DNA of 64,000 bases. It comes from Embiotoca jacksoni. Taxonomy: Eukaryota > Chordata > Actinopteri > Embiotocidae. Below the pieces are notes generated by a model. It had not been told where the DNA came from and searched no databases. It was given only the letters and a program-made list of their open reading frames with translations. Of this stretch, positions 38,974 to 64,000 are shown piece after piece; within the stretch, counting starts at the first letter, position 1, and each line of letters begins with the position of its first letter. The stretch spans positions 19,815,866 through 19,879,865 of the forward strand of contig JAKOON010000007.1 in the NCBI GenBank assembly GCA_022577435.1. Reading direction: 5' to 3'. The translations under genes were made by a program, and so were the position numbers.

Positions 38974-41676
38974 ACAATGCGAGGCTCAATTTAGACAGAA
39001 TAGAAAAAGTGATCATGAATTCATATAAAGTCGATTAAATGAGTAAAATACACCAAAGTAGGCATCTCGAAAAGAAGTAAAGAGGAGTGAAGTGTCACCA
39101 AAACTCAGTCACTGTCAACAAGCTTCTGGACACAAAAGTTTTGACTTAAAACTTTCCTTTTTGATAAAGCTTATAGTTAGGTCTGGCTCAGGTGGCCCTG
39201 AACCATCCTGCAGTTCTGCTGTTATAGGCCGAGGCTGCTGGGGGACCTCGTGATGCACTGAACTTCTTTCCTCTCACTCTTTAACTCTCTATAGATTCAT
39301 ATCTCACCATCACATCTCATGAACTTCATGCTTTCTCTCTCTCATAGTTTTTGCTTATTATCGGCTGCCTCTCCATTCAGTTCCTTCGCTCGCGTAGTTT
39401 CTCTTCTTTCTTTTGCAGATGTCCCGTCATGGAGCTGCATGTCTCTGCCCTGCGATCGTCGTCTCCACCAACAGTTCTTCTCTTCTATCTCTATGTTGTA
39501 CTTTTCTCTCTCTGCTCTCCTCTCACCCCAACCGGTCGAGGCAGATGGCCGCCCACCTCTGAGCCTGGTTCTGTCGGAGGTTTCTTCCTGTTAAGAGTTT
39601 TTCTTCCCTCTGTTGGAGGTTTTTCTCCCTTAAAGAGGAGGTTTTTTTTCCCTCCTAGCTTAGGTGGGAATTGTTGAATTGTTGAATTGTTGGGTTTCTC
39701 TGTATAATATTGTAAAGTTCTGCTGTAAGGACGTTAATGTGTTAAGTTTCATGAAATAACCCGTGTTTTGATTTGGCGCTATATAAATAAAATATAATTG
39801 AATTGAAACACAACATGAGACAATACAAGACTGTACCAGGGAGGAAACAAGTAACAGATGAATGAATGTGTGATTCGTAAGCTTCCGCAGACACTGAATG
39901 ACCTGAATTGAAATGTTGAGCCGTGCTGACAGTAGGGACACTGACCTGGGGTTGGGAATCACAACCGGTTCATCTCCACTGATCTTCACACACTTGGCAG
40001 GCGGCGGCTCCGGCTCTGAATCTGCAGCAGTGAATGTGAAGGTGAATGATTGGCGGTGCCATCACATCACATGAACTAAACATCTCACCTGTCTCTGCGT
40101 TTGCATTCTAATAACTGAAATCAGTAACTGGATACATTTCAGATTCCAAGTTTTGACACTGTGTTAGTCCACACACCTTGTTTGCAGCTCACTGTCTCTT
40201 CTGTAGGACAGGTGTTGGCCTCAGGGGCCACAGTCTTCTTATCTAGCACATCCATCGCCGCAGCAACGAGCTGCTCGCTCTTGTCAAGTGTTGGCTCCCC
40301 GGAGGAGGGTACGACGTCAACAGGAAGTTTCTCTTTCTTTCTCTTCTGCAAGAGGTTCTTTTTTGCTTCTGAAGACAGAAATGGCAAAAAAAAAAAAAAA
40401 GCAGCAACGTTAAGAAGACGAAACGTCAGACACATGATTAATGTGTGAGTTTGGTATCCGAGTTACCTTTTGGTTCATATTTGTGTTGGAGCTCCTCTGC
40501 TCGCAACTGCAGCTTGATCTTGTCGCTCTGAGCCTGCAGCAGGGAGCAGAAATATGAAGTACAATCAGACAGTGCTGCAAATATCACACGACATTCAGAG
40601 CGCCGAGTTTTTAATGGGCGATGTAGTTCAATCTTTTCTTTTTTTTTTTACAACTGAAAGAAATGCTGAATGACAGTGGGATTGGAGCTCAGAGAATAAA
40701 GGCTTGCCCACATACGACATAATGACACTCTACGCTCAGCTTCACTGTACTAGAACACTGCTCGTTCCCACATTATAAATCTGCGCTTCCTTTGTAGCTT
40801 ACGTCATTGAAATACAAAAAAAAAAAGGTTAATTTTGTTCTCTGTCGACTTGTTTTATATTCATCACCCTATTCGGTGGGATTGTGGTGTAAGTGTTGCT
40901 TTCAGCTGCATTTCTACACGATCTAAAGATGTCATAGAGGAAACACACAAAGAGCAACGTTTTACCAGTTTGAGCAGCCGTTCAGAATTGAAGAGTTTCC
41001 TCTCCAGCTCCAGAGATCTCTGGCTCTCGGACAAAGATTTCATCCTCTGCAGGGAAAGTTCGTCTCCTAGACGCTCTGCATCCTTGCTGAAGACACACAG
41101 AGTTGTGTTTCCGTCATTTCAGGGGACATCACATTGACTTCCATGTATTTAGTTACCATATTCTAAACCTTAAACCACCACAGTTGTTTGTTGTTGCTGT
41201 TGTTCAATTTACACATAATAATTCCAACACCAGCATTGCTTAAGTACATCAGACACTAGTCAATGACTTAATACTTAATATGAACATACAGCCATCTAAT
41301 AGAAGGACTGACTTGAACTGGCTCCCTTACACAACTTTGTTTTAATTCCCCCATCTGGTGTTGCATCCAGGTATATTTCTCCATCTGACTAGTTGTTGTC
41401 ATCTTTGTGTGAAGGTATAATACGTACTGATATTACCAGACTACAGATGTGGGGTTTGTTCAACTTTGAATGTGATCTGTGATGTGAAAACTGAGTTGTA
41501 GAACGACCCGAATGACATCTGATAACGTGGTGAAGCAAGTTGAACTCACACAGTGTTGTCGAGCTTCATTTGGAGCAGGTGAGTGTAGTATGTTTCATCC
41601 TGGCCCTCTCCACCCGCTGCTGGAGCTCGGTTAGCCGGCTGAGATTTCAACAGCATCTACATGCACACGCAGACGC

Positions 41677-41721
<45 letters not shown>

Positions 41722-44700
41722 TCATATTTTAGTGTTTGTTCCCGTAGACTGACCGTTTTCAGAGCTCTGGGTTGGTAAGTGCTCACCTCCACCTTCTCCA
41801 GTCTCTGCAGTTTGGTCATCAGATTCTGGATCTCCCCGTTTTTCTCAGAGAGCATGGACTGCAGTCTCTCCAGCTGAGCCGGGTCAGCCCGGGAACCCTG
41901 CAGCTGCATCAGAGTGGCTATCTGGACCTGCACAACACATGCACATCTACGCTACTATTCAACAGCCAAACAAAAGAGCATGTTTGTTGTCAACATGTTG
42001 TCCAGCTGCCTGCTGTGAGACACAGTACCTTCATGCGCTGCATTTGCTGTTTGCTGAAGGAGTGTATTTTCTGCAGCGACTGATACTGGACCTTCATACC
42101 GATGACCTGTCGCTCCATCTCAGCTCTCTTGTCCTCCAACTGCAATACAAGACGTGAACACCTAAACGACGGTTTCTGCCGGGGCTTTCTGTTCAGTTTA
42201 AAATCAAATCCAGACTATGAGTTACAGAGAATTATCGTTGATTTGGACATCTTGAGACGGGGTGAAACAGTTCAGCATAAGTTCATTTTCCCCTTCAGCA
42301 GAGAATTTTTGCTGTTTTTTTTTTTTTTTTTTTTACCTCGGCAAACAGGGAATTCCCTTTGCTGTTTGGGTCCTGCGCCTGCTGAAGAAGCTGATCCAAC
42401 TGGATCTCGAGGTCACGTTTCATCTCGCGAGATTTCTGTGTGCAGATTACGACAGTAGAGACAATACAGACCAGAAAAAACAAAGACACACGGACACGCA
42501 GTCGTCTCATCGTTCAAAGCTGTGCAGCTAATAAATTCTAACACTTCGACTTCTCTCTTGATTTAACGATGACTCTGCTGCTGCGGAGGGACAGTTCAAA
42601 ATCACATAAATCATAGTTTGACTGCACGGAAGAAAAAAATGTACACCGATATGGATCATGTACACCAATAAAAAAAACGACCAAACGTAAAATAAACATG
42701 ATTATATTCTAGTCCTCGTTTCCTCAGAAGCAGCTGAAGTGCTATACAAGACTGACAGTATCTGAACTTTCACCATGATCAGGTGATTTAAATCAACTGT
42801 GTATCATAACGACAGGTTTATCTGAGAGCTATTTGTTGGGCCCTGTTTTTTTTTTTCTGCAGTAAGCAGGTGAATGATAACCTCTGGGTTAAGATGTTTG
42901 CGTTATAGTGTGTATTATTATAATCAATTAGCCTGATGGGAGGGGCTTTCTATATTTAAAGGGATGGAGGAGTCAGTGTGAGCCTGGTTACAGAGAAGGT
43001 AACAGCTGCTTTGTTGAGACACAGTTGACTTACTTTTGGAACATTTTGGTTTAGAATTTTTGTTTTTGTTTTGCAAACATGTTTTGTAGTTTGTTGGTAC
43101 CCTTTTCTATTTGTAAATATATTTTTGCCACCGATCTGTACTGTTCTGGTGTTTTTGTGCAAACCATACAAATATAGTAGCCACGTTTACCTCTAATGCA
43201 TTAAACCAGGACACGGCTTCTTTTTCTCGGTCCTCTTTCTCCTCCGTGATTCGCTCCAGCTGCCGCTGCAGGCTGCCGTTGGTCCGGTCCAGCTGTTGTT
43301 CTGTGTACCGAGACTCCTGCAGCGTCTGCTCCAACTCCACCTGGGAACAGAAACAGTTCATCCCTCGCGCTCATAAAACGCCAGCTTGAGAAGTACAAGG
43401 GTGCCATTTAGAAACTAACTGGACAGGTTACCGGCATGTAAGAGAATCTATGGTGGTTGTGAAAGTATCCAGAGCCAGCGTTTGTAGGTACTGAAGAAAC
43501 ATGCCGGTGCTTATGTAGATATTAAGGGCTCGTTCTAAGATAAGGAAAACATTGATACTTACATTCAGGTGATTATACACTAATAAAGACTAATTATAAA
43601 TAATTACCTTGATGTTCTCCAGCTCCATGATCTTCATTTGCACCTCAATCATCTCAGACGTCATGGAAATCTGGGTGTGTTCGTTCAGAGCTCGGAGCTC
43701 CTCCATCTTGTTATTAAGTGTCTCAGTCTGCACTTCCAATTTGTGTTTCAGCTGTTTTTCATTCAGCTGCGATTCCTCCAGAGCCGACTGCATCGTCAGC
43801 ATCTGAGACGAGACAAACAGAAACACGGATTAACTTCCATGATGTGGTTCTGTACAACGACGACTACGTGCTCAACCCCCTTGCTAGATTCTAGACTCCA
43901 CCACTTTAATATTAACTTATACATTTAAAAAAAACGTGACGCCAGAGCAGTGAATGCTATTAGAGTATGACATATTTAAAGCTACACAACAAAAATGTAC
44001 AATGAAGCACTTTCGTTTTTTTTGTTTTTTTTTACTGTATTTGCTTTTTTGCATTTGTTACATCTGAGGCAGAAACAACTGTAGACTACTTTATTTTCCT
44101 CGGTCTTAAAGGAATGCAGTGATGTAGTCATGACACTACTTCTCACTTAGATGCATATAACAGTGACACAGATGGAATATAACCGCAACTGCAATTTTGT
44201 TTTATTTTAAAGGTGAGGAGAGAGACAGGGCTCCATCTTATATAGTTTGCGCTGCAGACGTTTTATATCTCGGTCATTTCACACACCCATGGTAAAACCT
44301 CTAAACGAGAAACTTTGCGCCTACCTGATCATGAAAGCACAACAATTGTAACATCAAGCCCTGAGATGATAACAACAAAGCAAGGAACGGTTCTCGTGTT
44401 TTTAGGATCACCCCTCGCTGAAGGGGCAAAAAACGTCCTGTAAAGTTACATGAGTATCGCACAGTAACATTACAGCAAATCTACTTATTTGATAGGAATA
44501 TAAAAGGAAACCCGTATTTGTGAAATAAACAACATTTGGAAGATCAAAAGAGACACATGTACTGATTGTTTTAGTCTTCCTGGAGTTGGGCCTCACTATG
44601 CCAAGGGCCTCAATGATACGTGTTTGTTGTGACAATCATTGTTCTCTCATTATTGGGTAAGCACAAAGTTTCTTGTTAATATGTTTTACTCACAGGTGTG

Positions 44701-45836
44701 TGAATTAACCTGGATATAAAGCATGCGTGACACAAAATAATATAACCTAAACATCTGAAGAGATCAAACAGAGCCTTCTCCTCTCAGACTTTTTCCTCTT
44801 CTTACAAAAAAAAGCAGTATATTTCAGCAGTTATATTTCAGGAGCATCTGTTAAATGCACATAGAGAAAGCACTGGTGTCTGATGATGCATCAGACACAG
44901 AGAAGTAGTTTGCCACGTGGTTCAAGCAGAGGGCGCTCCTAGAATTCACGTAAACGAGGCTAAGCTCATCTCTGCAGCCGGTTACCACAATCTGTCAACA
45001 TGCGACATTAAATCGAGCTTACATCCAATATTTGCTTATATGGATGATTTAAAGGAACCCAAACCCATTTGAAAGAAATTCTCTACAGTGTTCCAGTAAA
45101 CCCCTGACAGGCGTGACAGGTGAGCTGCTAGCGTTATTTGTCACACCTGCGTTTCTCCTACAATCACACATTAAACCATCTGCTGCGAACGAGGTTCTTT
45201 GTGAGGGTTTTGTTTTAGTCAGAGCGGACCACAGGTTGTTCTACCTTGTTGTGGAGCTCATTAAGAGCCATGCTGTGGCTTCTCTCCAGATGCTCTTGTT
45301 GTTCTTGAAGCTGCTGTTTCTGCTGGTTCTTCGCACTCTCGTAGTCTGATTGCAGCGACTCAAGCATCCGAGTCTTCAACACCACTTCCTTCTGCAAGGA
45401 GTACTTCTCTTGCTCGAGAGCCTATGATGCACACGTCAAAGACGGGTGGAGAAGTTTGAAACAATGCTGCAGTTCTTCTGGTCAATCCACTGACTTATTT
45501 GGGAAGTTATCCCCAAAAAAAAGTTTCATGAAAACTGTTGACATTGAGATCTGTGTCTGGTTGGCAGCAGAATTTTGGACAACTCATATGCTATAAACAG
45601 AAAAAGGAAAAGTAAGAGAGAAAATGTATGTTTTGTGATTTGCGTAAGTCGCCCTTGTACAGTGAACAGCCTACCTCGAGTGCATTGGTCATCTCCACTC
45701 TCTGTTCGTCCAGCCTGTTTTGCAGCTCCACTTGCTGGTTGAGGAGATCCAAGCCAGCTTGAGCAGCCTGGTGGACCTGCTCCTCCCGCTCCCTCAGCTG
45801 GCCCCTCAACAGCTCCAGCTCCTCTTCTGCTGCCAT
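38215..45836 (-). CDS. spdl1: SPDL1 (Spindly), kinetochore dynein adaptor (complete)
   Basis: Spindly recruits dynein and dynactin to kinetochores via the RZZ complex and is needed to form and strip the fibrous corona. Coding exons (minus, 5' to 3'): 45836-45675, 45421-45245, 43802-43608, 43340-43191, 42435-42337, 42139-42029, 41927-41787, 41656-41550, 41086-40966, 40533-40467, 40368-40177, 40021-39946, 38356-38215. They total 1740 bp, 579 residues plus TAG; human is 605. The ATG is the first codon of its exon (CCAG/ATGGCAGCAG). Residues about 1-430 are coiled coil. The CC1 box AAxxG, which binds dynein light intermediate chain, is AAQAG at 24-28. The Spindly motif SLFAE, which binds the dynactin pointed end, is at 257-261. 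A basic, low-complexity C-terminal tail ends in the CaaX box CAQQ. Exon phases agree throughout. In exon 9 the donor used is ACTGT/GTGAGT, chosen because it keeps phase with exon 10. Confidence 0.97.
39128..39811 (+). mobile_element. L2-type LINE 3' end
   Basis: Includes 'CTTAAAACTTTCCTTTTTGA', 'GAGCCTGGTTCTGTCGGAGG', 'TTTCTTCCTGTTAAGAG', 'TTTGGCGCTATATAAATAAA' and an ATTGAATTGA tail at about 39797-39807. Same 3' end as the other plus-strand copies, and antisense to SPDL1 inside its last intron. Confidence 0.85.
41660..41719. repeat. (CA)n tract next to SPDL1 exon 9 acceptor
   Basis: CA/CG-interrupted dinucleotide tract. In SPDL1 sense it is UG-rich and leads directly into the TAG acceptor of exon 9. 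Confidence 0.93.
42337..42435 (-). CDS. spdl1: SPDL1 exon with Spindly motif
   Basis: A 33-codon exon containing 'DPNSKGNSLFAE', joined to exon 7 'LEDKRAEMERQ'. This matches human 'DPNSKGNSLFAEVEDRRAAM' almost residue for residue. The donor GTAAAAAA is followed by a long A-run (plus-strand poly-T, about 42315-42334). The exon also holds an exact TCTCGCGAGA palindrome at 42423-42432. Confidence 0.95.
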
Positions 45837-46700
45837 CTGGAGAGAAGAGGACAGAGGGATGTGTATAACACCTGATTCATGCTTCCAGCACTACCAGAGG
45901 ATTTCCGCAGTTGCCTCAAAAACCACGACAACTTCTCACTGCTCATTGGTGGCACTCACTGTCCTTTAAAATGTAAGAGCACACAGCAACGATATAAGAT
46001 CAATTCAAATAAAGTCAAAGAGCACATATGGAAGTTCATTCATACATATATACATACATATAAACACACACACACACACACATTGATCCGGTATACTTTG
46101 TATTTGTGCACATAACCCCTCATGTCAGTGTGGTTATAGCTTAGTAGCGTATTATGGCCCTGACATGAATCATGTTTCGATGTAACGTAATAGTCAGGCC
46201 CCAGTTTGGCTCTCTCCTATATTATGAATGAAGATATTAATAGCACATCCTTTCAGGCTCACTTCTGTATCCTCATATTTGCATTTATTGAGTAAACTGC
46301 AGCCTCGTCAGGTTCATACCATCCCCATAATCAAGTTAGTATTATTAAAGCTATTGTAACCCAGGTTTCAACACTATAGAAGTATCTTGGAACTTTTGAA
46401 AATTGAGTTTGGGAGGTAAAGCATCAGCAGTGACATTCTGTTGACAAAACACAACTTCTACACTAGATAATAAACGACGACGGGTTACTGATGAAACGTC
46501 AGTTCGCTAACGATTGTTTCCACCTCTCCAACCCAAAGCCAGCTAGATAGTTTTAACGAGACAAACTAAAAACACCACAGATATTTCCTTGAAGCGAGCG
46601 ACCACATAACTCTGAATATCATTCTTGAAGTGCTACCGAAAACCGCTGCGACATAAAAACAATATAATAACGAGAATAACAACGAAACACGTTTGGTAAC

Positions 46701-46800
46701 CTTGTCGACGATTCGTCTTCTGGTCAACCGCCACAGTTTAAATCAAACAGCTACCACGGACTATCGCGAGATCTTATCTCAACGAGAGTTGTGCCTGCGC
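46701..46800 (-). promoter_or_regulatory. spdl1: Probable SPDL1 first non-coding exon and promoter
   Basis: Minus-strand 'CGTCGACAAG/GTTACCAAAC' is a plausible donor with exon edge at 46701, pairing with the acceptor immediately before the ATG (45837). About 60 bp upstream is 'GATCTCGCGATAG', close to the TCTCGCGAGA element found in TATA-less vertebrate promoters. The spacer from here to TRAPPC11's stop (46.8-47.6 kb) has no gene I can support. Confidence 0.5.
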
Positions 46801-47648
46801 AGAGACACTGCTCAGAAGAATCTGCCGTCCTTGCAAGCCGCATCCGGGTACTACTACTAATTTGTATTCTGTAAAATGTAATATTTTGTAATTTCATTGC
46901 ACCCTAAAATAATTGTTTCTATCGAATGTTCTAATCGATATGTAATTTAAAAAAAAAGACTGAAATAAAACAAAAAAAGCTTTTTTTAAATAGTGGTTTT
47001 GCACAACAAAAGGTATAAAAATGAACACAGTTTATACAACCCTCAACATAGCACCACTGTAAATGTGTGTGCACATGTAAAAAAATGCATGGCACTGTAA
47101 TGTGGCTGCTGTGGATCACGGTCAAAGCCTTGGATCATATATTTTGTTAGTTATTACTAAAAAAAAATTCCCCACTTTTCCAGAATTAAACAGATCCTCT
47201 ATTTCTTTGTTGCAGTGCATTGTGGGGTAATTGTACACTTAATTGTCTCACATTTCCACTATTAAGAATTTGAAAATAACATGAGAAAACGACACCGTAC
47301 ATTTACATCACTTCAATTTTATCAAACCTCCGTCACATTCATGTATTACACGCTACCCAAATTTTAATATAGCTCACAACAGATTCACACATGATTTTCA
47401 CTTCTAAATGAACATCAGAGTATCACGTCATTTATCAGCTGTCTGCTCATGTCACGTCTTCACATTCATTCTGAGCACAATCGCTCCAAACAAATGTCTC
47501 CTGACGTTTGGTCAACAGATGGTTTTCATGGTGTGTTTTTACAGAACAATGAGAAACAAATAGTGTTAATAATGAAATCTCTGTGGAATCATACTTCTAA
47601 AACAATACAATGTAGCTTTGTTCTTGCATTTACAGTTTAATTTTCTCC

Positions 47649-61667
<14,019 letters not shown>

Positions 61668-62476
61668 GATGGTTCAACAACAGACACACCTACACGAGAA
61701 AGAGCAACATCAGATTGTCTTACACCAGTGTACATGATGGTTGTAGTTTATTTGTTCATGATTCATTGTGATTCATGATTTTTCCATGAATACTTTGTTG
61801 TGTTTCAACAGTTTGGGGAGTGACATTTTTTTTTTTTTTTTTTTTTACGAAATTCACTAAAACATGAATAAATAAATAAAACATATTGTCGATTATAAAT
61901 GTAATTTGGTTCAGGAAATCAGTCGGTGTCACGACCTTTACGACATGATGACAGTCGAACCACGGAGACTTTGTGGAGAACAACTTCAGGTCACAAGACT
62001 GGGAGATTAGCGAACTACCTGCTAACAATAACAGTTCAGTTGTTTACATCGTTCAGACCGCAGCTCGACTGTGTTTTTACAAAATCTCCGGAGATTTATA
62101 TGTCTGTCATTGAAATAAACATCTTAGACATTCAAAAAGCGGATAACACTGTGCAGTTTTCGATTGCCAGATAAATACAGACCCGCTGAGATGAAAGCGG
62201 AACTGAGATAACTCAACAAGGCTAAAGCTAGTCGTAGTAGTTATTCTGTTGGCATTCCTCATAAATCAGATATAATAATTGACTGAGATATGTAAATTGT
62301 CAGAGTCCTTTAAAAGACAGCATACCGAAAGTTGCATTAATTCCAAGTTGAATTAGCAAGCTGCACCTACTAGACAGTTAGCTAACTAGTGGGCGAGGTT
62401 GCAAATGTACTCAGCGAGTATACGTCAATGCAGTTTTAGTTTCAGGCTGCACAACTTCGTTTTAGCCAAATCCCAC

Positions 62477-62640
62477 CTCGGGTTACCATGAGACGACTAG
62501 TCACCGCTGTGTCAACTTCGACGACGCCCAATATGAAAGCTACTTTAGCAGCTGTTGTTGCTACTCTCTAGCTAGTTAGCTGCCTCCGGTGCAGAATTTA
62601 GAGTAACACTTCCGGTTCGACTTTTCAAAATGAAAGTGCT
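62477..62640 (-). promoter_or_regulatory. trappc11: Probable TRAPPC11 first non-coding exon and promoter
   Basis: Minus-strand 'GGTAACCCGAG/GTGGGATTTG' is a good donor with exon edge at 62477, pairing with an acceptor at 61690 (GTGTAG/GTGTGTCTG) 22 bases before the first ATG. The upstream sequence reads on the sense strand 'TCGAACCGGAAGTG', a canonical ETS/GABP site (plus strand about 62608-62621), with no TATA box. This is typical of a housekeeping promoter. The exon's 5' end is not defined. Confidence 0.55.
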
Positions 62641-63274
62641 GTCAACAAATTAGTTTTAACAAGGAAAGCAAATGGAGAAAAAAGTAATCTGAGTGCGATT
62701 AGAAGATGTGCGTGTCCAGTGATGACAAAAACTGAGAAAGAGTGGCAGGTGATCCAGTTTCAACTCTCTTGATATAAACAAAAGGATAAAGGCTTAATAA
62801 GAGTCGGAGGACTAGAACACATGAAAACATGATTGCAGTCATAAAGACAGAGTTAGAACAGGAACTAATAGATTAAGAAGAAAAGTTCATTGTCGTCATC
62901 AGTCAGAAGCAGATGGCCAAGTTCAAAGATAATTGCATAAAAACTCTGTAGTTTTAGACAAAATTAGTCATTTCAGGGGTTCCAGTAGGCTATACATGAA
63001 AGTATGAAAAATGGTTTATTAAGGACAAAGTAGACTAGAAAACCTTATAATAGAATACGAAGGAGTGCCGACAGACAAGCTCTTCACAAGATCCTCTGAT
63101 AGTGACCTGATCTAATGATTTGTTTACCCACTGTCCTTAGGCACTCAATGTCACAAATTCTATAATAATGGTAAAATGTACATTTATTATTTTATTTTAC
63201 AACTGCCCTGTAAAGCAAATTGTAAATACTGATATGTGCCTTAAACTTATTTTCATTATTTAGTCAGCACTACT

Positions 63275-63867
63275 AAGACTGCTTTCTTTCACCTACACAA
63301 TATTGTCCAAACTTTGTCAGAGTGATGCTGAAAAAAACTTTCCAAAACTCCTGTGGAACTAGCTCCCAGTTTGGGTTTGGGACGCAGACACCCTCTATAG
63401 CTATAAGATTAGGCTTAAAACTTTCCTTTTTGATGATGTTTATATTTAGGGCTGTCTTGATCACCCTGAACTATTCGTTAGCTGGTGTAGACTGAGGCGA
63501 CTGAGGGAACTTCCATGATGCTGAGCACCTCTCCTCAACTTCTCTCTCTTTCACTCTCCGTGCATTTATATCCCACCACTGCATCTCATTATCTTTGTGG
63601 CTTCTTTCCCCATAGTTTTTCTGTTTCTTCTCTCTCCCTTCAGACTAACTTTTTGCAGGTATCTCTGGCTCCAGAGCTGCATGTTTCTGATCTAAATGAT
63701 GCCTCGTGTTTATTTCCGTTGGCTCCTCATCCCAGCCGCGTAAGGAGGATGTACACCCACCTCTGAGCCTGGTTTTGTTCTTCCGGTCATCACTGTCACC
63801 AAATGCTTGCTGATGTGGGAATTGTTAAATTATCAGGGGACATGTCTTGTGTTGTGATTTGGTTCAA
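63275..63867 (+). mobile_element. L2-type LINE, end of ORF and 3' UTR
   Basis: Starts with remnants of the reverse-transcriptase C-terminus ('TPVELAPSLGLGR' and 'YKIRLKTFLFDD', resembling 'RLKTHLF'), followed by the shared 3' UTR phrases 'CACCTCTGAGCCTGGTTTTG' and 'GTGTTGTGATTTGGTTCAAT'. It then runs into the AT microsatellite. 62641-63270 contains nothing I can support. Confidence 0.75.
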
Positions 63868-63928
63868 TATACTGTATATATATATATACACATATATATA
63901 TATATCAATATATATATATACAGTATAT

Positions 63929-63966
<38 letters not shown>
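63868..63966. repeat. Palindromic (TA)n microsatellite
   Basis: TA repeats with CAC, TCA and ACAG interruptions arranged so that 'ATACTGTATATATA' (63870-63883) faces 'TATATATACAGTAT' (63912-63925) as an inverted repeat. After it comes 'ATTGAAGTAAATTGAATTG', the LINE-type tail. Confidence 0.85.
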
Positions 63967-63968
<2 letters not shown>

Positions 63969-64000
63969 CTGGATTGAAGTAAATTGAATTGCTTGCTGAT

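Noticed and set aside
41550..41551. Alternative SPDL1 exon 9 donor two bases earlier (ACT/GTGTGA)
   Set aside because: It breaks the reading frame into exon 10, whereas ACTGT/GTGAGT gives the conserved 'LQMKLDN...' to 'QRMKSL' join.

Overview
This window is nuclear DNA from a ray-finned, probably percomorph teleost fish. The evidence is four vertebrate-type multi-exon genes whose protein sequences match known families, introns with canonical GT-AG borders, very dense (CA)n/(TG)n microsatellites, and typical fish transposon debris (L2-type LINE 3' ends, Tc1-like, hAT and PIF/Harbinger-like elements). There is no bacterial, phage or CRISPR signal. Species identity is not determinable by eye.

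All four genes lie on the minus strand, head to tail. From right to left in transcription order they are: TRAPPC11 (29 coding exons, 61667 to 47649, complete, 1117 codons), SPDL1/Spindly (13 coding exons, 45836 to 38215, complete, 579 codons), SIL1 (11 coding exons, 36511 to 27850, complete, 467 codons) and UVSSA (first 8 coding exons, 25085 to 3777; the 3' part lies beyond the left edge). Exon borders were assigned by hand from GT-AG sites and reading phase. For the three complete genes the exon lengths sum to an exact multiple of three with one terminal stop, which is a strong internal check. The genes are unrelated in function: vesicle tethering (TRAPPC11), dynein/dynactin recruitment to kinetochores (SPDL1), nucleotide exchange on ER BiP (SIL1) and transcription-coupled DNA repair (UVSSA). 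Intergenic spacers are short, about 1 to 2 kb, and each gene probably has a non-coding first exon in its upstream spacer.

Layout. 1-3776 is UVSSA intron with repeats only. 3777-3891 is UVSSA exon 8. 3892-19724 is a 15.8 kb UVSSA intron holding microsatellites, an L2-type LINE, a second LINE remnant, an inverted repeat and a 470 bp octamer minisatellite. 19725-25085 carries UVSSA exons 7 to 1. 25.1-27.8 kb is spacer with the probable UVSSA promoter and repeat debris. 27.85-36.5 kb is SIL1, with a PIF/Harbinger-like element in its last intron. 36.5-38.2 kb is the SIL1 promoter side plus a Tc1-like remnant. 38.2-45.8 kb is SPDL1. 45.8-47.6 kb is the SPDL1 promoter spacer. 47.65-61.7 kb is TRAPPC11, with a complete hAT MITE and a near-perfect 23 bp palindrome in introns. 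61.7-62.65 kb is the TRAPPC11 promoter side. 62.65-64 kb is non-coding and ends in an L2-type 3' end and an AT-rich palindromic microsatellite.

I did not find a new multi-gene system. The most interesting signals are regulatory or structural: a TRAPPC11 exon enclosed by perfectly complementary dinucleotide repeats, a consistent orientation of UG tracts at acceptors and CA tracts at donors, a roughly 25 bp module shared by two promoters, and the intronic palindrome.
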